Notes: generated by a model not told the origin, from the letters alone. Positions 44,139 to 52,945 are shown, counted from the first letter of the stretch. The stretch: DNA of 64,000 nt from Clostridium sp. KNHs205 (GCF_000702945.1 NZ_JNLE01000005.1:1116001-1180000), one strand, 5' to 3'. Numbers and translations: made by a program.

Positions 44139-44921
44139 TTATTTATCTTCAACACCTTTTACAGCGTCAAATTCAAAAACATTCAGGAACTTTCCGGCTC
44201 TTTCTGTCTTAGGATTCGTAAAAAACTCTTCCGGACTGCTCTCTTCTACTATCTCGCCTTTATCGAGAAATATGATTCTGTCTGCAATGGCACGGGCAAA
44301 CTGCATCTCATGGGTTACGATAACCATGGTACTTCCCTCTCTTGCAAGCTCTAACATTACATCCAATACCTCTCTTACCATTTCCGGATCAAGAGCTGCT
44401 GTCACTTCATCAAAAAGCATTACCTCAGGGTGCATACAAAGGGCTCTGACTATTGCTACCCGCTGCTTCTGTCCGCCGGACAGCTGTCTTGGGTATGCCT
44501 TTCTCTTATCTGAGAGTCCAACCCGTTCCAAGAGCCTGTCAGCTTCTGCCTCGACTTCTTTTTTGTCTCTGTGCTGTGCTTTTACAGGTCCCAGAGCAAT
44601 ATTATCAAGGATATTCATATGAGGAAATAACTCATAACTCTGAAATACCATTCCTACCTTCTGGCGTACCAGATGCATATCCTTTTTTCTGCCGCTGATA
44701 ACTTCCTTACCCAGTGATATCTCACCAGCCTGAATGTCCTCAAGTCCGTTGATACAACGAAGCAGCGTACTCTTTCCACAGCCGGAGGGTCCAACAATAA
44801 CTACTACTTCCCCTTTTTTAACGGTAAGGGATATATTCTTTAAGACTTCCAGGCTGTCATAGCTTTTCTTTAAATTTTTTATTGAAAGAATTTCTTCTTT
44901 TTGACTCATGCTGACTCCCAT
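44139..44921 (-). CDS. Polar amino-acid ABC transporter ATP-binding protein
   Basis: It has a complete ATPase domain of the GlnQ/TcyC type: Walker A GPSGCGKST, Q-loop VFQSYELFPHM, signature LSGGQKQR, Walker B VMLFDEVTAALDPE and H-loop VTHEM. It drives the importer formed with the two permeases encoded just upstream and the binding lipoprotein encoded just downstream. Start codons at 44921 (AAGG upstream) and 44909 (GGGAG upstream) are equally plausible. Confidence 0.95.
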   Translation of the reverse strand: MGVSMSQKEEILSIKNLKKSYDSLEVLKNISLTVKKGEVVVIVGPSGCGKSTLLRCINGLEDIQAGEISLGKEVISGRKKDMHLVRQKVGMVFQSYELFPHMNILDNIALGPVKAQHRDKKEVEAEADRLLERVGLSDKRKAYPRQLSGGQKQRVAIVRALCMHPEVMLFDEVTAALDPEMVREVLDVMLELAREGSTMVIVTHEMQFARAIADRIIFLDKGEIVEESSPEEFFTNPKTERAGKFLNVFEFDAVKGVEDK

Positions 44922-44967
44922 CTTTTTACCTTAATTTCTGCGGACATTTGCTATTCTCTCTTCTTCT

Positions 44968-45648
44968 CTAGACTGTCTTCCATGCCTTCTCAAGTCTTGC
45001 TGCCACCAAGGAAACCGGATAACAGATAAGGAAATACATAAAGAAGATTACGCCATATATCCATAACGCTGCTGACGGTACGGATAAGCGTGAAGCTTCA
45101 ATTATCTGCTGCCCTACCTTTACGATCTCAACTACTCCGATTAATGCTATAAGTGATGTGGTCTTTATCATTCTGGTTGTAAGATTAATGGCCAGGGGTA
45201 CCAGTCTTCTGATTGTCTGAGGTATTACAATATAACGGTAAATCTGACCTCCTGTAAGGCCCAGCGCCTTGCCGCTCTCATACTGGTGCTTTGGTATAGA
45301 GATGAGTGCACCTCTTACCAGGTCCCCCATTTCAGCCGTACCCCACAAGGAAAATACAATTACTGCAGATACTTCACCGGAAAGATTCACTTGAAAAGCT
45401 CTGGTAACGCCGAAATAAACCAGGAACAGCAATACCAGCTGGGGCATTATGCGGACAAACTCCAGATATAATCTGGTGATTACTTTTATAACCGGATTCC
45501 TGACCGTCATTATCATTCCTAATAAAACACCAAGCACCATGGAGATGATTACTGAGACAAAGGATATTTCTATTGTAATCCATAAACCTTCTAATAACCT
45601 GATGAAGTTTCTTCCTTCAAAAAGGACCTTAATTCCCAAATCCTGCAT
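44968..45648 (-). CDS. Amino-acid ABC transporter permease
   Basis: The 226-aa HisM/GlnP-type permease has about five membrane helices and the cytoplasmic EAA-like loop (YESGKALGLTGGQIYRYIVIPQTIRRLVP). It overlaps the end of the other permease gene by 20 bases, so both are translated together, and they form a heterodimeric channel. Confidence 0.94.
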   Translation of the reverse strand: MQDLGIKVLFEGRNFIRLLEGLWITIEISFVSVIISMVLGVLLGMIMTVRNPVIKVITRLYLEFVRIMPQLVLLFLVYFGVTRAFQVNLSGEVSAVIVFSLWGTAEMGDLVRGALISIPKHQYESGKALGLTGGQIYRYIVIPQTIRRLVPLAINLTTRMIKTTSLIALIGVVEIVKVGQQIIEASRLSVPSAALWIYGVIFFMYFLICYPVSLVAARLEKAWKTV

Positions 45649-46288
45649 ATCTTAATTTCCTTTCTATCAGTGAAAATATAACGGAAATGGGAAGCAATAT
45701 CCCCAAATATGATAACACCAGCATAAACAGAGCTTCATCCGTATTATAGGACATTCCAATTAATACCTTGGCTGTATACATCAAATCAGCCAGTGCTACT
45801 GCACTGAATACTGAGGTTTCTTTTATCAGAAATATTACATTAGCTGCAAAAGCCGGTACAGATACTGAAACCGCCTGGGGTAACAATACATAACCGATTA
45901 CCTGCCTTTTGGTAAGTCCGAGGCTTAAAGCTGACTCCATCTGAATACCTGGAACTGCCTCAAGACCACTTCGAAAAGCTTCTGCCATATAACTTCCGCC
46001 AAGGAAGATTAATCCCGTTATTGCACAGGCTTCAGAGCTTAAAAGAATTCCGATCTTAGGAAGTCCGAAATATAGGAAAAACAACTGAATCAATAGGGGG
46101 GTATTTCTGGACAATTCTATGTAAACTCCGGCGATCCTGTTTAAAACCGGTACTTTAAAATACCTTATAAGACTGCAAAGGAAACCTACTGCAACAGCTC
46201 CGGCAATACCAACTAATGCGATTCTTACCGTAAGCCCTGCTGCCTCCAGATACAGGGGAGCATATTCCCTCAGTACATCCATGTTCAT
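45629..46288 (-). CDS. Amino-acid ABC transporter permease
   Basis: The 219-aa HisM/GlnP-type permease carries the loop MESALSLGLTKRQVIGYVLLPQAV and about five helices. It is the first gene of the four-gene importer operon. The ATG at 46288 follows AGAGAGGT by 7 bases; the longer frame starts at a GTG without a ribosome binding site. A leader of about 140 bases with a terminator-like hairpin precedes it. Confidence 0.94.
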   Translation of the reverse strand: MNMDVLREYAPLYLEAAGLTVRIALVGIAGAVAVGFLCSLIRYFKVPVLNRIAGVYIELSRNTPLLIQLFFLYFGLPKIGILLSSEACAITGLIFLGGSYMAEAFRSGLEAVPGIQMESALSLGLTKRQVIGYVLLPQAVSVSVPAFAANVIFLIKETSVFSAVALADLMYTAKVLIGMSYNTDEALFMLVLSYLGILLPISVIFSLIERKLRYAGFGN

Positions 46289-46362
46289 CGTTTCGACCTC
46301 TCTCTTCCCCACCTGTTAATCTGCACCTGCCGGATGCACCAGAATAAAAAGCCTGGCTGGCA

Positions 46363-46392
46363 CAAAAATAAGCAGACGCAATGCATCTGCTT
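46363..46392 (-). promoter_or_regulatory. Terminator-like hairpin in the leader of the amino-acid ABC operon
   Basis: On the minus strand AAGCAGATGC pairs with GCGTCTGCTT around ATT, followed by ATTTTTG. It lies about 75 bases upstream of the first start codon and downstream of the promoter, the position of an attenuator. A smaller hairpin TTTGCA/TGCAAA precedes it. I recognise no known riboswitch core in this short leader. Confidence 0.5.
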
Positions 46393-46430
46393 TAAAAGCT
46401 TTTGCATCTTTGCAAATAATTCTCTGTTAA

Positions 46431-46455
46431 ATTATATCATATTAATTTAATATGA
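46431..46455 (-). promoter_or_regulatory. -10 box with an abutting palindromic operator
   Basis: On the minus strand TATAAT (46431-46436) directly follows the 19-bp palindrome TCATATTAAATTAATATGA (46437-46455; arms TCATATTAA/TTAATATGA). The palindrome occupies the promoter spacer, so a repressor bound there would block transcription of the importer operon. Confidence 0.5.
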
Positions 46456-46557
46456 ATTATATGATTTCATAATGGGAATATTTTAATTTATCCCTTTCTA
46501 TTTGTCAATGGTTTTATCATACATTTTTTATTCTGCAATCATTGTAGAGTATAACCA

Positions 46558-46609
46558 AAGAAAAGCTTGCTGATGAAATTAATTTCACTTTCATCAGCAA
46601 GCTTTTCTT
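46558..46609. terminator. Strong bidirectional terminator
   Basis: AAGAAAAGCTTGCTGATGAAA pairs over about 20 bases with TTTCATCAGCAAGCTTTTCTT. It ends the acyl-ligase operon on the minus strand, about 35 bases past the stop codon. Confidence 0.9.
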
Positions 46610-46644
46610 CCTGTTACAATTTTAAAATTATTGTGATTTATCTA

Positions 46645-48303
46645 TTATACCCTGGTAACTGCTGCCTCCTGATTATAGATTTCCTCGAATTCCTTTTTTA
46701 CCTGCTCTCTTAATACTGCTTTTTTCACCTTTCCGCTGGAGGTGGCTGGCAGTACCGGAATAAACTTTATATATTTTGGCACCTTATACCTGGCCATATT
46801 CTGAGCAGCAAAGGCTCTTACTTCCTCAGGCTCCATACTGCTGCCTTCTGCAGTGACGATAAAAGCGCAGATTTCTTCTCCCAGCAGTTTATCCGGAACA
46901 GATACCACTGCTGCATCGAATATCTTCGGATAACGCTTTAAGACACTTTCAATCTCAGCCGGAGATATATTCTCACCTCCCCGGATAATAATGTCCTTAA
47001 TGCGCCCTTCAATGGTTATGTAACCTTCCGTATTCATACTCACAAGATCGCCTGTGTGCAGCCAGCCTTCCTTATCAAGGGTTTTATCGGTTGCTTCCGG
47101 GTTATGAAAATAACCATTCATTATATAAACTGATTTCACCAGCAGCTCTCCCTTTTCCCCTGGCAGTACATCTTGACCGGTTGAAATGTCAGCAATTCTA
47201 ACATTCACACCAGGCAAAGGTTTTCCAATGGTTTGAAGCCTGTTTTCCAAGTCATCCTCTGCCGCCATCTGTGTAATCCCAATGGCCTCCGTCTGTCCAT
47301 AGAGATTAGCTATGGTATCAATTCCAAGTTCCCCTATAATCTTTTGCATAAGCTCCCTGCTGCAGCAGGCACCTGCAATAAAACCTTTCGAAAGACTGGA
47401 AAGATCATATTGGCTTAAGTCATTGTTTAACAGGAATTGGAACATGGAAGGTACTCCGTTGAAAACGGTGCAGCTATGCTCTGAAATTACACTTAGCACC
47501 TTTTTGGTTTCAAACCGTTCCAGCATGACAATGGAGGCGCCATAGAAGAAACCTGCAAGTGTACTTAATACAAAGCCTATTACATGAAATAAAGGCAGGC
47601 TAAGCAGAATCCTGTCATCCTCATCATATTCCATCCGTTCCCCTGAGACTATGGCATTATTAACAGTTACGAAGTGGTTAAGTACTACTCCCTTGGAATT
47701 ACCTGTGGTTCCGGAGGTATAAAATATATTCAGCGGATCGTGAGCCTTTACTTTACTCTGCGCCTCCAACAGTAAAATATCCTCTATACCCTTACCAAAC
47801 TCAATCATTTCAGACAGCAGATATGTCCCTGGCAGCACCGTGTCATCTAATACAACCACTGTCTTAAGACAGGGCAGGTTCTCACTTAACAGCTTACCTG
47901 GTAAAGCACTTTTAAGTTCAGGACATATTTCCATTAGGCTGTCTGTAAAGCTTACCTCCTTAAACCCTTTGGTAAGAAAAAAAAGTGAGCTTTCAGATTG
48001 CTTAAGTGCAAAAAGAAGCTCTGTTTTCGTACTGGCTGTATTTATGCATACCAAGACAGCCCCTATTTTAGCGGCAGCCAGTTCAAGGAGTACCCATTCC
48101 GGAGAATTTAATGAAAGTACCGCCAGGTGATCACCTTTTTTTACCCCCAGTGACAACAGACCTTTTGCATACTGATTGGTAAGGCTTTGTAAATCCGAAA
48201 ATGTATAAGTTACTTTCCTTGCAGGAAATACCAGCGCTTCTCTTTCATTATACCGAAGGCATTTTTCCTCCATTACTTCCGCTAAAGTCTTTGTAATATA
48301 CAT
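46645..48303 (-). CDS. Acyl-CoA synthetase / fatty-acid-AMP ligase (ANL superfamily)
   Basis: The 552-aa adenylate-forming enzyme activates a carboxylic acid, probably an acyl chain, through an acyl-AMP. Core motifs are present: the ATP loop YTSGTTGNSKG (about 183), LYGQTEAIGITQM (about 335), HTGDLV (about 425), GRIKDIIIRGGENISP (the hinge) and the catalytic C-terminal lysine in PATSSGKVKK. The ATG at 48303 follows AGGGGAG by 6 bases. It is encoded 77 bases downstream of a KAS III-like gene on the same strand, so the activated acyl group may be the substrate of that enzyme. CoA or a carrier protein could be the acceptor. Confidence 0.9.
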   Translation of the reverse strand: MYITKTLAEVMEEKCLRYNEREALVFPARKVTYTFSDLQSLTNQYAKGLLSLGVKKGDHLAVLSLNSPEWVLLELAAAKIGAVLVCINTASTKTELLFALKQSESSLFFLTKGFKEVSFTDSLMEICPELKSALPGKLLSENLPCLKTVVVLDDTVLPGTYLLSEMIEFGKGIEDILLLEAQSKVKAHDPLNIFYTSGTTGNSKGVVLNHFVTVNNAIVSGERMEYDEDDRILLSLPLFHVIGFVLSTLAGFFYGASIVMLERFETKKVLSVISEHSCTVFNGVPSMFQFLLNNDLSQYDLSSLSKGFIAGACCSRELMQKIIGELGIDTIANLYGQTEAIGITQMAAEDDLENRLQTIGKPLPGVNVRIADISTGQDVLPGEKGELLVKSVYIMNGYFHNPEATDKTLDKEGWLHTGDLVSMNTEGYITIEGRIKDIIIRGGENISPAEIESVLKRYPKIFDAAVVSVPDKLLGEEICAFIVTAEGSSMEPEEVRAFAAQNMARYKVPKYIKFIPVLPATSSGKVKKAVLREQVKKEFEEIYNQEAAVTRV

Positions 48304-48380
48304 ATTTTCTCCCCTCTGTGTGTTAGCACACATAATTATCAGAATGATGTCCTATGGCAACTCTCCATGCATTTGAATAA

Positions 48381-49370
48381 TTATAATTTACATAACAGAC
48401 CAATATTTTGAGAACCGCAGCCGATTGTCCAGATAATAATATAATCTCCCCGTTTTACCATACCCCGTTCCAGGGACTCATACAGAGTGATGAATGGACT
48501 GCTGGTACCGGTATAACCGTACTCATACCCTATGTAAAGGCTGTTCTCCTCCTTTATGTCCATCAGCTCTCTAATCTTTCTTATATTAATAAGAGCATAC
48601 TGTGAAAAGCAGAACATGCTGATATCATCTTTTGTCAAACCATTTCTGGTAAGAAGTGTTTGAATGGATTCCGTGGCAGATTCCGGAACATCTTCCGTAG
48701 GCGGTGTAAAATCAATGAGCATATCCGCTTTATTTTCCACACGGAATATATTGGAGAAGCCACAGCCAGGAAATAAAGCCACATCTACTCCCTCTGATTT
48801 CACAGTACAAACAGAATCAACCAGACCACTGTCCTCCTCTGTCTTTTCCACGATTACCGCGCAGGCTGCATCTCCATAATGTCCATACAGATTCTCTTCT
48901 TCTTCATTTATCATCATGTTAATATAATCACACCCAATAAGAAGGGTTCTGTTAACATGGGGTGTCAGTGCCATGTATTTAGCTGCCTGCTCTAAAGCCA
49001 GCGCCATCCCACAGCAATTGGAATTCACATCATAACATATACATTCCTTTTTTCCACCGATGGCTGCATGTATCTTTATTGAAGTAGGAGGGGCTGTGTA
49101 TTCCGGCAGCTGGCTGGACAGAATTATCATATCAATATCAGCCCCTGTCAGGCCTGTCTTATGAAGTAATTCATGAGCTGCTTCCAGTGAAAGGGTTAAG
49201 GTGCTTCCGCTCTCATCTTCAAACATATATCTTTTATCTCTTCCAATTACATCCTTTAAGAAATGTTCTACTTCTTTTCCTCTTTTACGAAAATGCTCCA
49301 GGTAAACTTCATTTTCAACTACCTTCTTACCATGGCTGACTGCCAGCTCTCTAAGTCTGAATTTAACCAT
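48381..49370 (-). CDS. KAS III-like thiolase-fold enzyme with an altered catalytic triad
   Basis: The 329-aa protein has the FabH-type thiolase fold. The nucleophile is C119 in DVNSNCCG, matching DVAAACAG of FabH. The usual HQAN motif is replaced by FSQYALINIRKI, with Ser where His is expected. The usual GNTSAAS reads GYTGTSS, so the catalytic Asn is also missing. Without these residues a decarboxylative condensation is unlikely. Acyl transfer to another nucleophile, as in CerJ-type relatives, is a reasonable alternative. It lies between a STAS-like gene and the acyl ligase gene in a c-di-GMP-riboswitch-led cluster. Confidence 0.85.
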   Translation of the reverse strand: MVKFRLRELAVSHGKKVVENEVYLEHFRKRGKEVEHFLKDVIGRDKRYMFEDESGSTLTLSLEAAHELLHKTGLTGADIDMIILSSQLPEYTAPPTSIKIHAAIGGKKECICYDVNSNCCGMALALEQAAKYMALTPHVNRTLLIGCDYINMMINEEEENLYGHYGDAACAVIVEKTEEDSGLVDSVCTVKSEGVDVALFPGCGFSNIFRVENKADMLIDFTPPTEDVPESATESIQTLLTRNGLTKDDISMFCFSQYALINIRKIRELMDIKEENSLYIGYEYGYTGTSSPFITLYESLERGMVKRGDYIIIWTIGCGSQNIGLLCKL

Positions 49371-49456
49371 ATTAATCCCTTACCTTTCTCACTGTCTGCA
49401 AAGTTTGGGCCTCCGGCACAAAGCTGCGTGTGAAATGTCCTATTCAAAACTTCTCC

Positions 49457-49526
49457 AAAAAAATATAAGTTGAACTAAGTTCCTTCCGGGACTTTCAGTT
49501 AGCCCGGAAAAAACTAAAGTTCAACT
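49457..49526 (-). terminator. Strong hairpin between the STAS-like and KAS III-like genes
   Basis: On the minus strand AGTTGAACTTTAGTTTTTTC continues to CCGGG and pairs with CCCGGAAGGAACTTAGTTCAACT. It is followed by TATATTTTTTT. It starts 12 bases past the STAS-like stop. It should end most transcripts there, so the downstream genes need read-through or a promoter that I could not place in the 85 bases that follow. Confidence 0.8.
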
Positions 49527-49537
49527 GCTTTGTAATC

Positions 49538-49867
49538 TTATATAATTTCAAAGTCCGCAATACCTGCTTCTTTCGCAAGTCTTCTAACCTGCATTGCAAG
49601 TATGGCACTGTCTTCCATTCGAAGAGTAACCTTTTTAAAGCCTGTCTGCTTATAAAGGACAAAGAAGCCCTTTAATTTCTCTTGTTTATCCGGTGTAATA
49701 ACACCCATGTTTCTGGCATCCAGCTCCAGATTCACCTGAGCAGGATTTATTTTGCTTACTGCCTGCTGGTACGCAGCACCAAAAGATGCAATATCTTCAT
49801 CTCCAAATTTACCATCCAGCACGATCTTTAAGGTATTTCCTGATACTGTAACACTAAATTTCTCCAT
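49538..49867 (-). CDS. Small STAS-like protein under a c-di-GMP riboswitch
   Basis: The 109-aa cytosolic protein has the alternating strand-helix pattern of STAS/anti-sigma-antagonist-like domains (FSVTVSGNTLKIVLDGKFGD at the start, VNLELDARNMGVITPDKQEK in the middle, VTLRMEDSAILAMQVRRLAK near the end). No phosphorylatable DS-loop can be assigned with certainty. AAAGGAG lies 9 bases before the ATG at 49867. A c-di-GMP-I aptamer and terminator stand directly upstream, so it is the primary riboswitch target. The function is unknown. Confidence 0.75.
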   Translation of the reverse strand: MEKFSVTVSGNTLKIVLDGKFGDEDIASFGAAYQQAVSKINPAQVNLELDARNMGVITPDKQEKLKGFFVLYKQTGFKKVTLRMEDSAILAMQVRRLAKEAGIADFEII

Positions 49868-49919
49868 ACAATTTCTCCTTTGCAGATTTTCATGAAAAGA
49901 AGTCCCATGATGAATATAC

Positions 49920-49947
49920 AAAAAAATCCATAGCAAGGCCATGGATT
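49920..49947 (-). terminator. Expression-platform terminator of the c-di-GMP riboswitch
   Basis: On the minus strand AATCCATGGCC...ATGGATT followed by TTTTTTTG forms a terminator 6 bases after the aptamer and about 50 bases before the STAS-like start. Confidence 0.85.
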
Positions 49948-49953
49948 GTAATC

Positions 49954-50034
49954 ATGGTAACCCGGCTGCCATAACAAAGTCTTAGGCCCGTGGCTTTGCG
50001 TCTCCACCTTTCGGAGGATTTGCCTTTTTCATGC
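49954..50034 (-). promoter_or_regulatory. Cyclic di-GMP-I (GEMM) riboswitch aptamer
   Basis: On the minus strand the conserved core is clear: TCCTCCGAAAGGTGGA (P2 with GAAA tetraloop), ACGCAAAGCCACGGGCCTAA, and TATGGCAGCCGGGTTACC (tetraloop receptor, P3 and closing helix). A terminator follows directly. This class binds c-di-GMP. Whether binding turns the gene on or off depends on the alternative pairing with the terminator, which I did not resolve. Confidence 0.95.
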
Positions 50035-50182
50035 TGATTTATCAGAATTTAATGACATAATAGGGTAAATAATTACCATATAACTCCATTATACCCAAAT
50101 TAATACAAATATCAAGTATTTCCTTTATTTTTCTTTTCTAAAATATTCCTTTATTATTCTTCAGGTATATGCTTGTCCTTTT

Positions 50183-50593
50183 CTACTTTTCTCCCATTCC
50201 ATATTGCAGCACCTGTTCTAACATATGCCCTATATTGCCTTCTCCTGCAAATCGGGTCAGGTCAAAGAAATTTTCTGTAACCGCAAGCCATACAAGAGGA
50301 TTCGCTTCTTCTTTTAACTCCACATCCTGTTTCAGAGTACCTGCATAAACTTCAACATAACAATTCTGATTATAATAATTAAAGTCCATCATATGAGCAA
50401 GTTCAATGTCATTACCACCTATACCGGTCTCTTCCAGTAGCTCTCGGTAGGCAGCTTTCATCCCTTCTTCTCCTGTTTCGATCTTGCCGCCAACCAGATT
50501 GTATAATCCCTTATAGGGGTCTTTTCTCCTCTTACAAAACAACAGCTGCTTACTGTCTGTACTAAATACCATGATGCAATTATATCCCTGCAT
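50183..50593 (-). CDS. NUDIX hydrolase
   Basis: The NUDIX box is complete (GGKIETGEEGMKAAYRELLE, then ETGI), giving a metal-dependent pyrophosphohydrolase, probably of the MutT/8-oxo-dGTPase or nucleotide-sanitising type. The 136-aa form from ATG 50593, with AAAGGAG 7 bases upstream, was chosen over longer frames. The substrate is not determined. It is a single gene upstream of the c-di-GMP riboswitch, on the same strand. Confidence 0.92.
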   Translation of the reverse strand: MQGYNCIMVFSTDSKQLLFCKRRKDPYKGLYNLVGGKIETGEEGMKAAYRELLEETGIGGNDIELAHMMDFNYYNQNCYVEVYAGTLKQDVELKEEANPLVWLAVTENFFDLTRFAGEGNIGHMLEQVLQYGMGEK

Positions 50594-50738
50594 TGTAACT
50601 CCTTTCATAAATATCTGAATAAAGCCCAGCAAAGAAGCCTGGGAGCTTCTGCAATCAATCGTCATTATTCCAGACAATCTGTTCCTGGAGAATAACTGGA
50701 CTGCAGAATATTTACACCCTGCAGTCCAGTTCGCTCTA

Positions 50739-52466
50739 TTATTTTATACTGTGCAATACACCCAGTACTGCTGTTTCGATTTCTTTTAATTTACTCTCTG
50801 ACTTTTCCAGCGTATCTGACTTTGTATAGATATACAGTTTAATCTTAGGTTCTGTGCCGGAGGGCCTTAAAGTATACCAGCAGCCATCCTCAAACTTAAA
50901 CTGGACTGCATCAGTTTTCTCTGTATCAATGGATGTTTTCTCTCCTGTAAGTACATTGGTTGCTTCTGAAAGTTCATAGTCTGTTACCTGTACCAGTTTG
51001 GAGCTTCCGATAGAGCCGGCATTATTCTTACGGTATTCTACCATCATTCTCTTGATTCTTTCCTGTCCTTCTATACCTTCCAGGACAATTGAAATGGTAT
51101 TTTCACGGTAATAACCATATTCTTCATACAATTCATTTAATACATCGATTAAAGTTTTACCCTGGCGTTTATAATAACCTGCCATTTCTGCAAGGATTAA
51201 GGTTGCTGCAACACCGTCTTTGTCTCTTAAGTAGCTGCCGATGTTATAGCCGATACTTTCTTCATATCCAAATACGTAAGTGTATTCCTTCGTAGTATCC
51301 CAATCATTTGCCAGCGCGCAGATATTCTTAAAACCGGTAAGTACATTAAACATCTTCACGCCATAGGCTTCTGCTATGGCACTTCCCATTTCTCCGGTTA
51401 CGATGGATTTAACCATTGTTGCATTGGCAGGAAGTGTTCCTTTCTCTTTCATGGAGGATAAAATATAATTAATGATTAGGACACCTACCTGGTTGCCGTT
51501 TAAGGCTTCGATGGCTCCCTTATGAACCACTTCAACTGCAAGTCTGTCACAGTCAGGATCAGTAGCAATTAATACGTCCGCCCCAACAGAAAGAGCCAGT
51601 TTCTCGCTTAAGGCAAAGGCTGCATGATCTTCAGGATTGGGATAATCTATGGTCGGGAAGGTACCATCGGGCAGTTCCTGTTCCTTTACTACATGAACAT
51701 TGGTGTATCCCATTCTGTCAAGGACTGTGCGGACAGGAATGTTGCCGGCTCCGTTTAAAGGTGTATAGACAATACCGATATTCTTATCCACCTCTTCATT
51801 TCTTAAGGAGATGGACATGGTTTTCTCATAAAAACTCTCATCCACTTCTTTATTTATAATATTTAACAAGCCTGTTTCAATAGCTTTCTCTTTTGCAGGA
51901 AGTTCTGCTTCTTCAAATAAGTCCATCTTACCGATTTCTTCTAAAATCTGATTGGCTATACCGGACTTTATCTGAGAACCCTCTTCCCAATATACTTTAT
52001 AGCCGTTATATATTTTAGGATTATGGCTGGCTGTAATATTAATACCTGCGGCGCAACCGTAATAACGGACTGCGTAGGATAATTCCGGAGTAGGTCTTAA
52101 GGAATCGAACAGGTACACCTTAATTCCCATGCTGTTAAATATCAGGGCACACATCTCAGCAAATTCGGGGGACATTATACGGCAGTCATGTGCAATTGCA
52201 ACACCCTTTTTTGCAAATTCTTCTCCCTGTTTCTTAATAACTTTACCCAGGGCTTTGGTTGCTCTTCCTACAACGTAGCGGTTCATACGATTGGTACCTG
52301 CTCCAAGTATGCCTCTAAGGCCAGCGGTGCCAAAGGATAAATCGCAGTAGAACCGATCCTTGATATCCTCCTCTTTGTCTTTGATACTGTTAAGTTCTTC
52401 TTTTAAGTCTGCATCTAAAGCGGATATTCCCAGCCATTTTTCATATTCATTTCTGTAATCTTTCAT
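50739..52466 (-). CDS. pgcA: Phosphoglucomutase/phosphomannomutase (PgcA-like)
   Basis: The 575-aa alpha-D-phosphohexomutase has the catalytic serine in TASHNPK (about 145), the metal loop DPDCDRLAV (about 308), the sugar-binding loop GYEESIGYNIG and the C-terminal phosphate loop RPSGTEPKIKLY. It interconverts glucose-1-P and glucose-6-P for glycogen and cell-wall precursor synthesis. The ribosome binding site is odd: AAAGGAG lies 32 bases from the ATG, with a 20-base hairpin and an 8-codon reading frame in between. Confidence 0.93.
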   Translation of the reverse strand: MKDYRNEYEKWLGISALDADLKEELNSIKDKEEDIKDRFYCDLSFGTAGLRGILGAGTNRMNRYVVGRATKALGKVIKKQGEEFAKKGVAIAHDCRIMSPEFAEMCALIFNSMGIKVYLFDSLRPTPELSYAVRYYGCAAGINITASHNPKIYNGYKVYWEEGSQIKSGIANQILEEIGKMDLFEEAELPAKEKAIETGLLNIINKEVDESFYEKTMSISLRNEEVDKNIGIVYTPLNGAGNIPVRTVLDRMGYTNVHVVKEQELPDGTFPTIDYPNPEDHAAFALSEKLALSVGADVLIATDPDCDRLAVEVVHKGAIEALNGNQVGVLIINYILSSMKEKGTLPANATMVKSIVTGEMGSAIAEAYGVKMFNVLTGFKNICALANDWDTTKEYTYVFGYEESIGYNIGSYLRDKDGVAATLILAEMAGYYKRQGKTLIDVLNELYEEYGYYRENTISIVLEGIEGQERIKRMMVEYRKNNAGSIGSSKLVQVTDYELSEATNVLTGEKTSIDTEKTDAVQFKFEDGCWYTLRPSGTEPKIKLYIYTKSDTLEKSESKLKEIETAVLGVLHSIK

Positions 52467-52475
52467 GGTCTTATA

Positions 52476-52503
52476 GAACCGGCTTAAGCCAGTTCATTCT
52501 CCT
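52476..52503 (-). promoter_or_regulatory. Hairpin between the ribosome binding site and start codon of pgcA
   Basis: On the minus strand AAAGGAGAAT is followed by the palindrome GAACTGGCTTAAGCCGGTTC and then TATAAGACC before the ATG. If folded, the hairpin brings AGGAG to about 12 bases from the start. Alternatively the ATG in AGAATGAAC opens an 8-codon leader (MNWLKPVL) whose TAA is 4 bases before the pgcA start. Confidence 0.45.
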
Positions 52504-52945
52504 TTCTGTATGATATATAAGCTGAACTTTTGAACTATGCCCAGCTTATTTTATTCTTCCAAAAGTTACATGCCTTTCTTTTCTATTTTACTCTATCAAA
52601 TGTTTTTGGACAATACATTTTCTATCGTTTCAGGAAGTTTTGTATCCGGAGCATTAACAGGAAACCAATATCTGCCGAGATTTCGTATTGTGCGTTTAAC
52701 CCTTTTATGCACTATTAGATTACCCTTAAATATCCACTAATATTATAAGGTTATTCATAATTACTGATGTAATATTACCTCAATCTTTCTTTTCATTTCC
52801 CCCAGTTTATGCTAAAATAAGGCTAATTATATGCTGCAGTTTATTTAATATGAAAATATAGATCTTAGGTGTCTTAGAGATTGAAAACTTTCTTTAACTC
52901 TTCCGGGTGATATGTGTTCCAAAGCAACGAAAGGAGTTTTGTTCC
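52504..52945. other. Divergent intergenic region, pgcA / two-component system
   Basis: No gene is supported in these 440 bases. It must hold the pgcA promoter and the promoter of the response-regulator operon, neither of which is clear. Confidence 0.4.
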
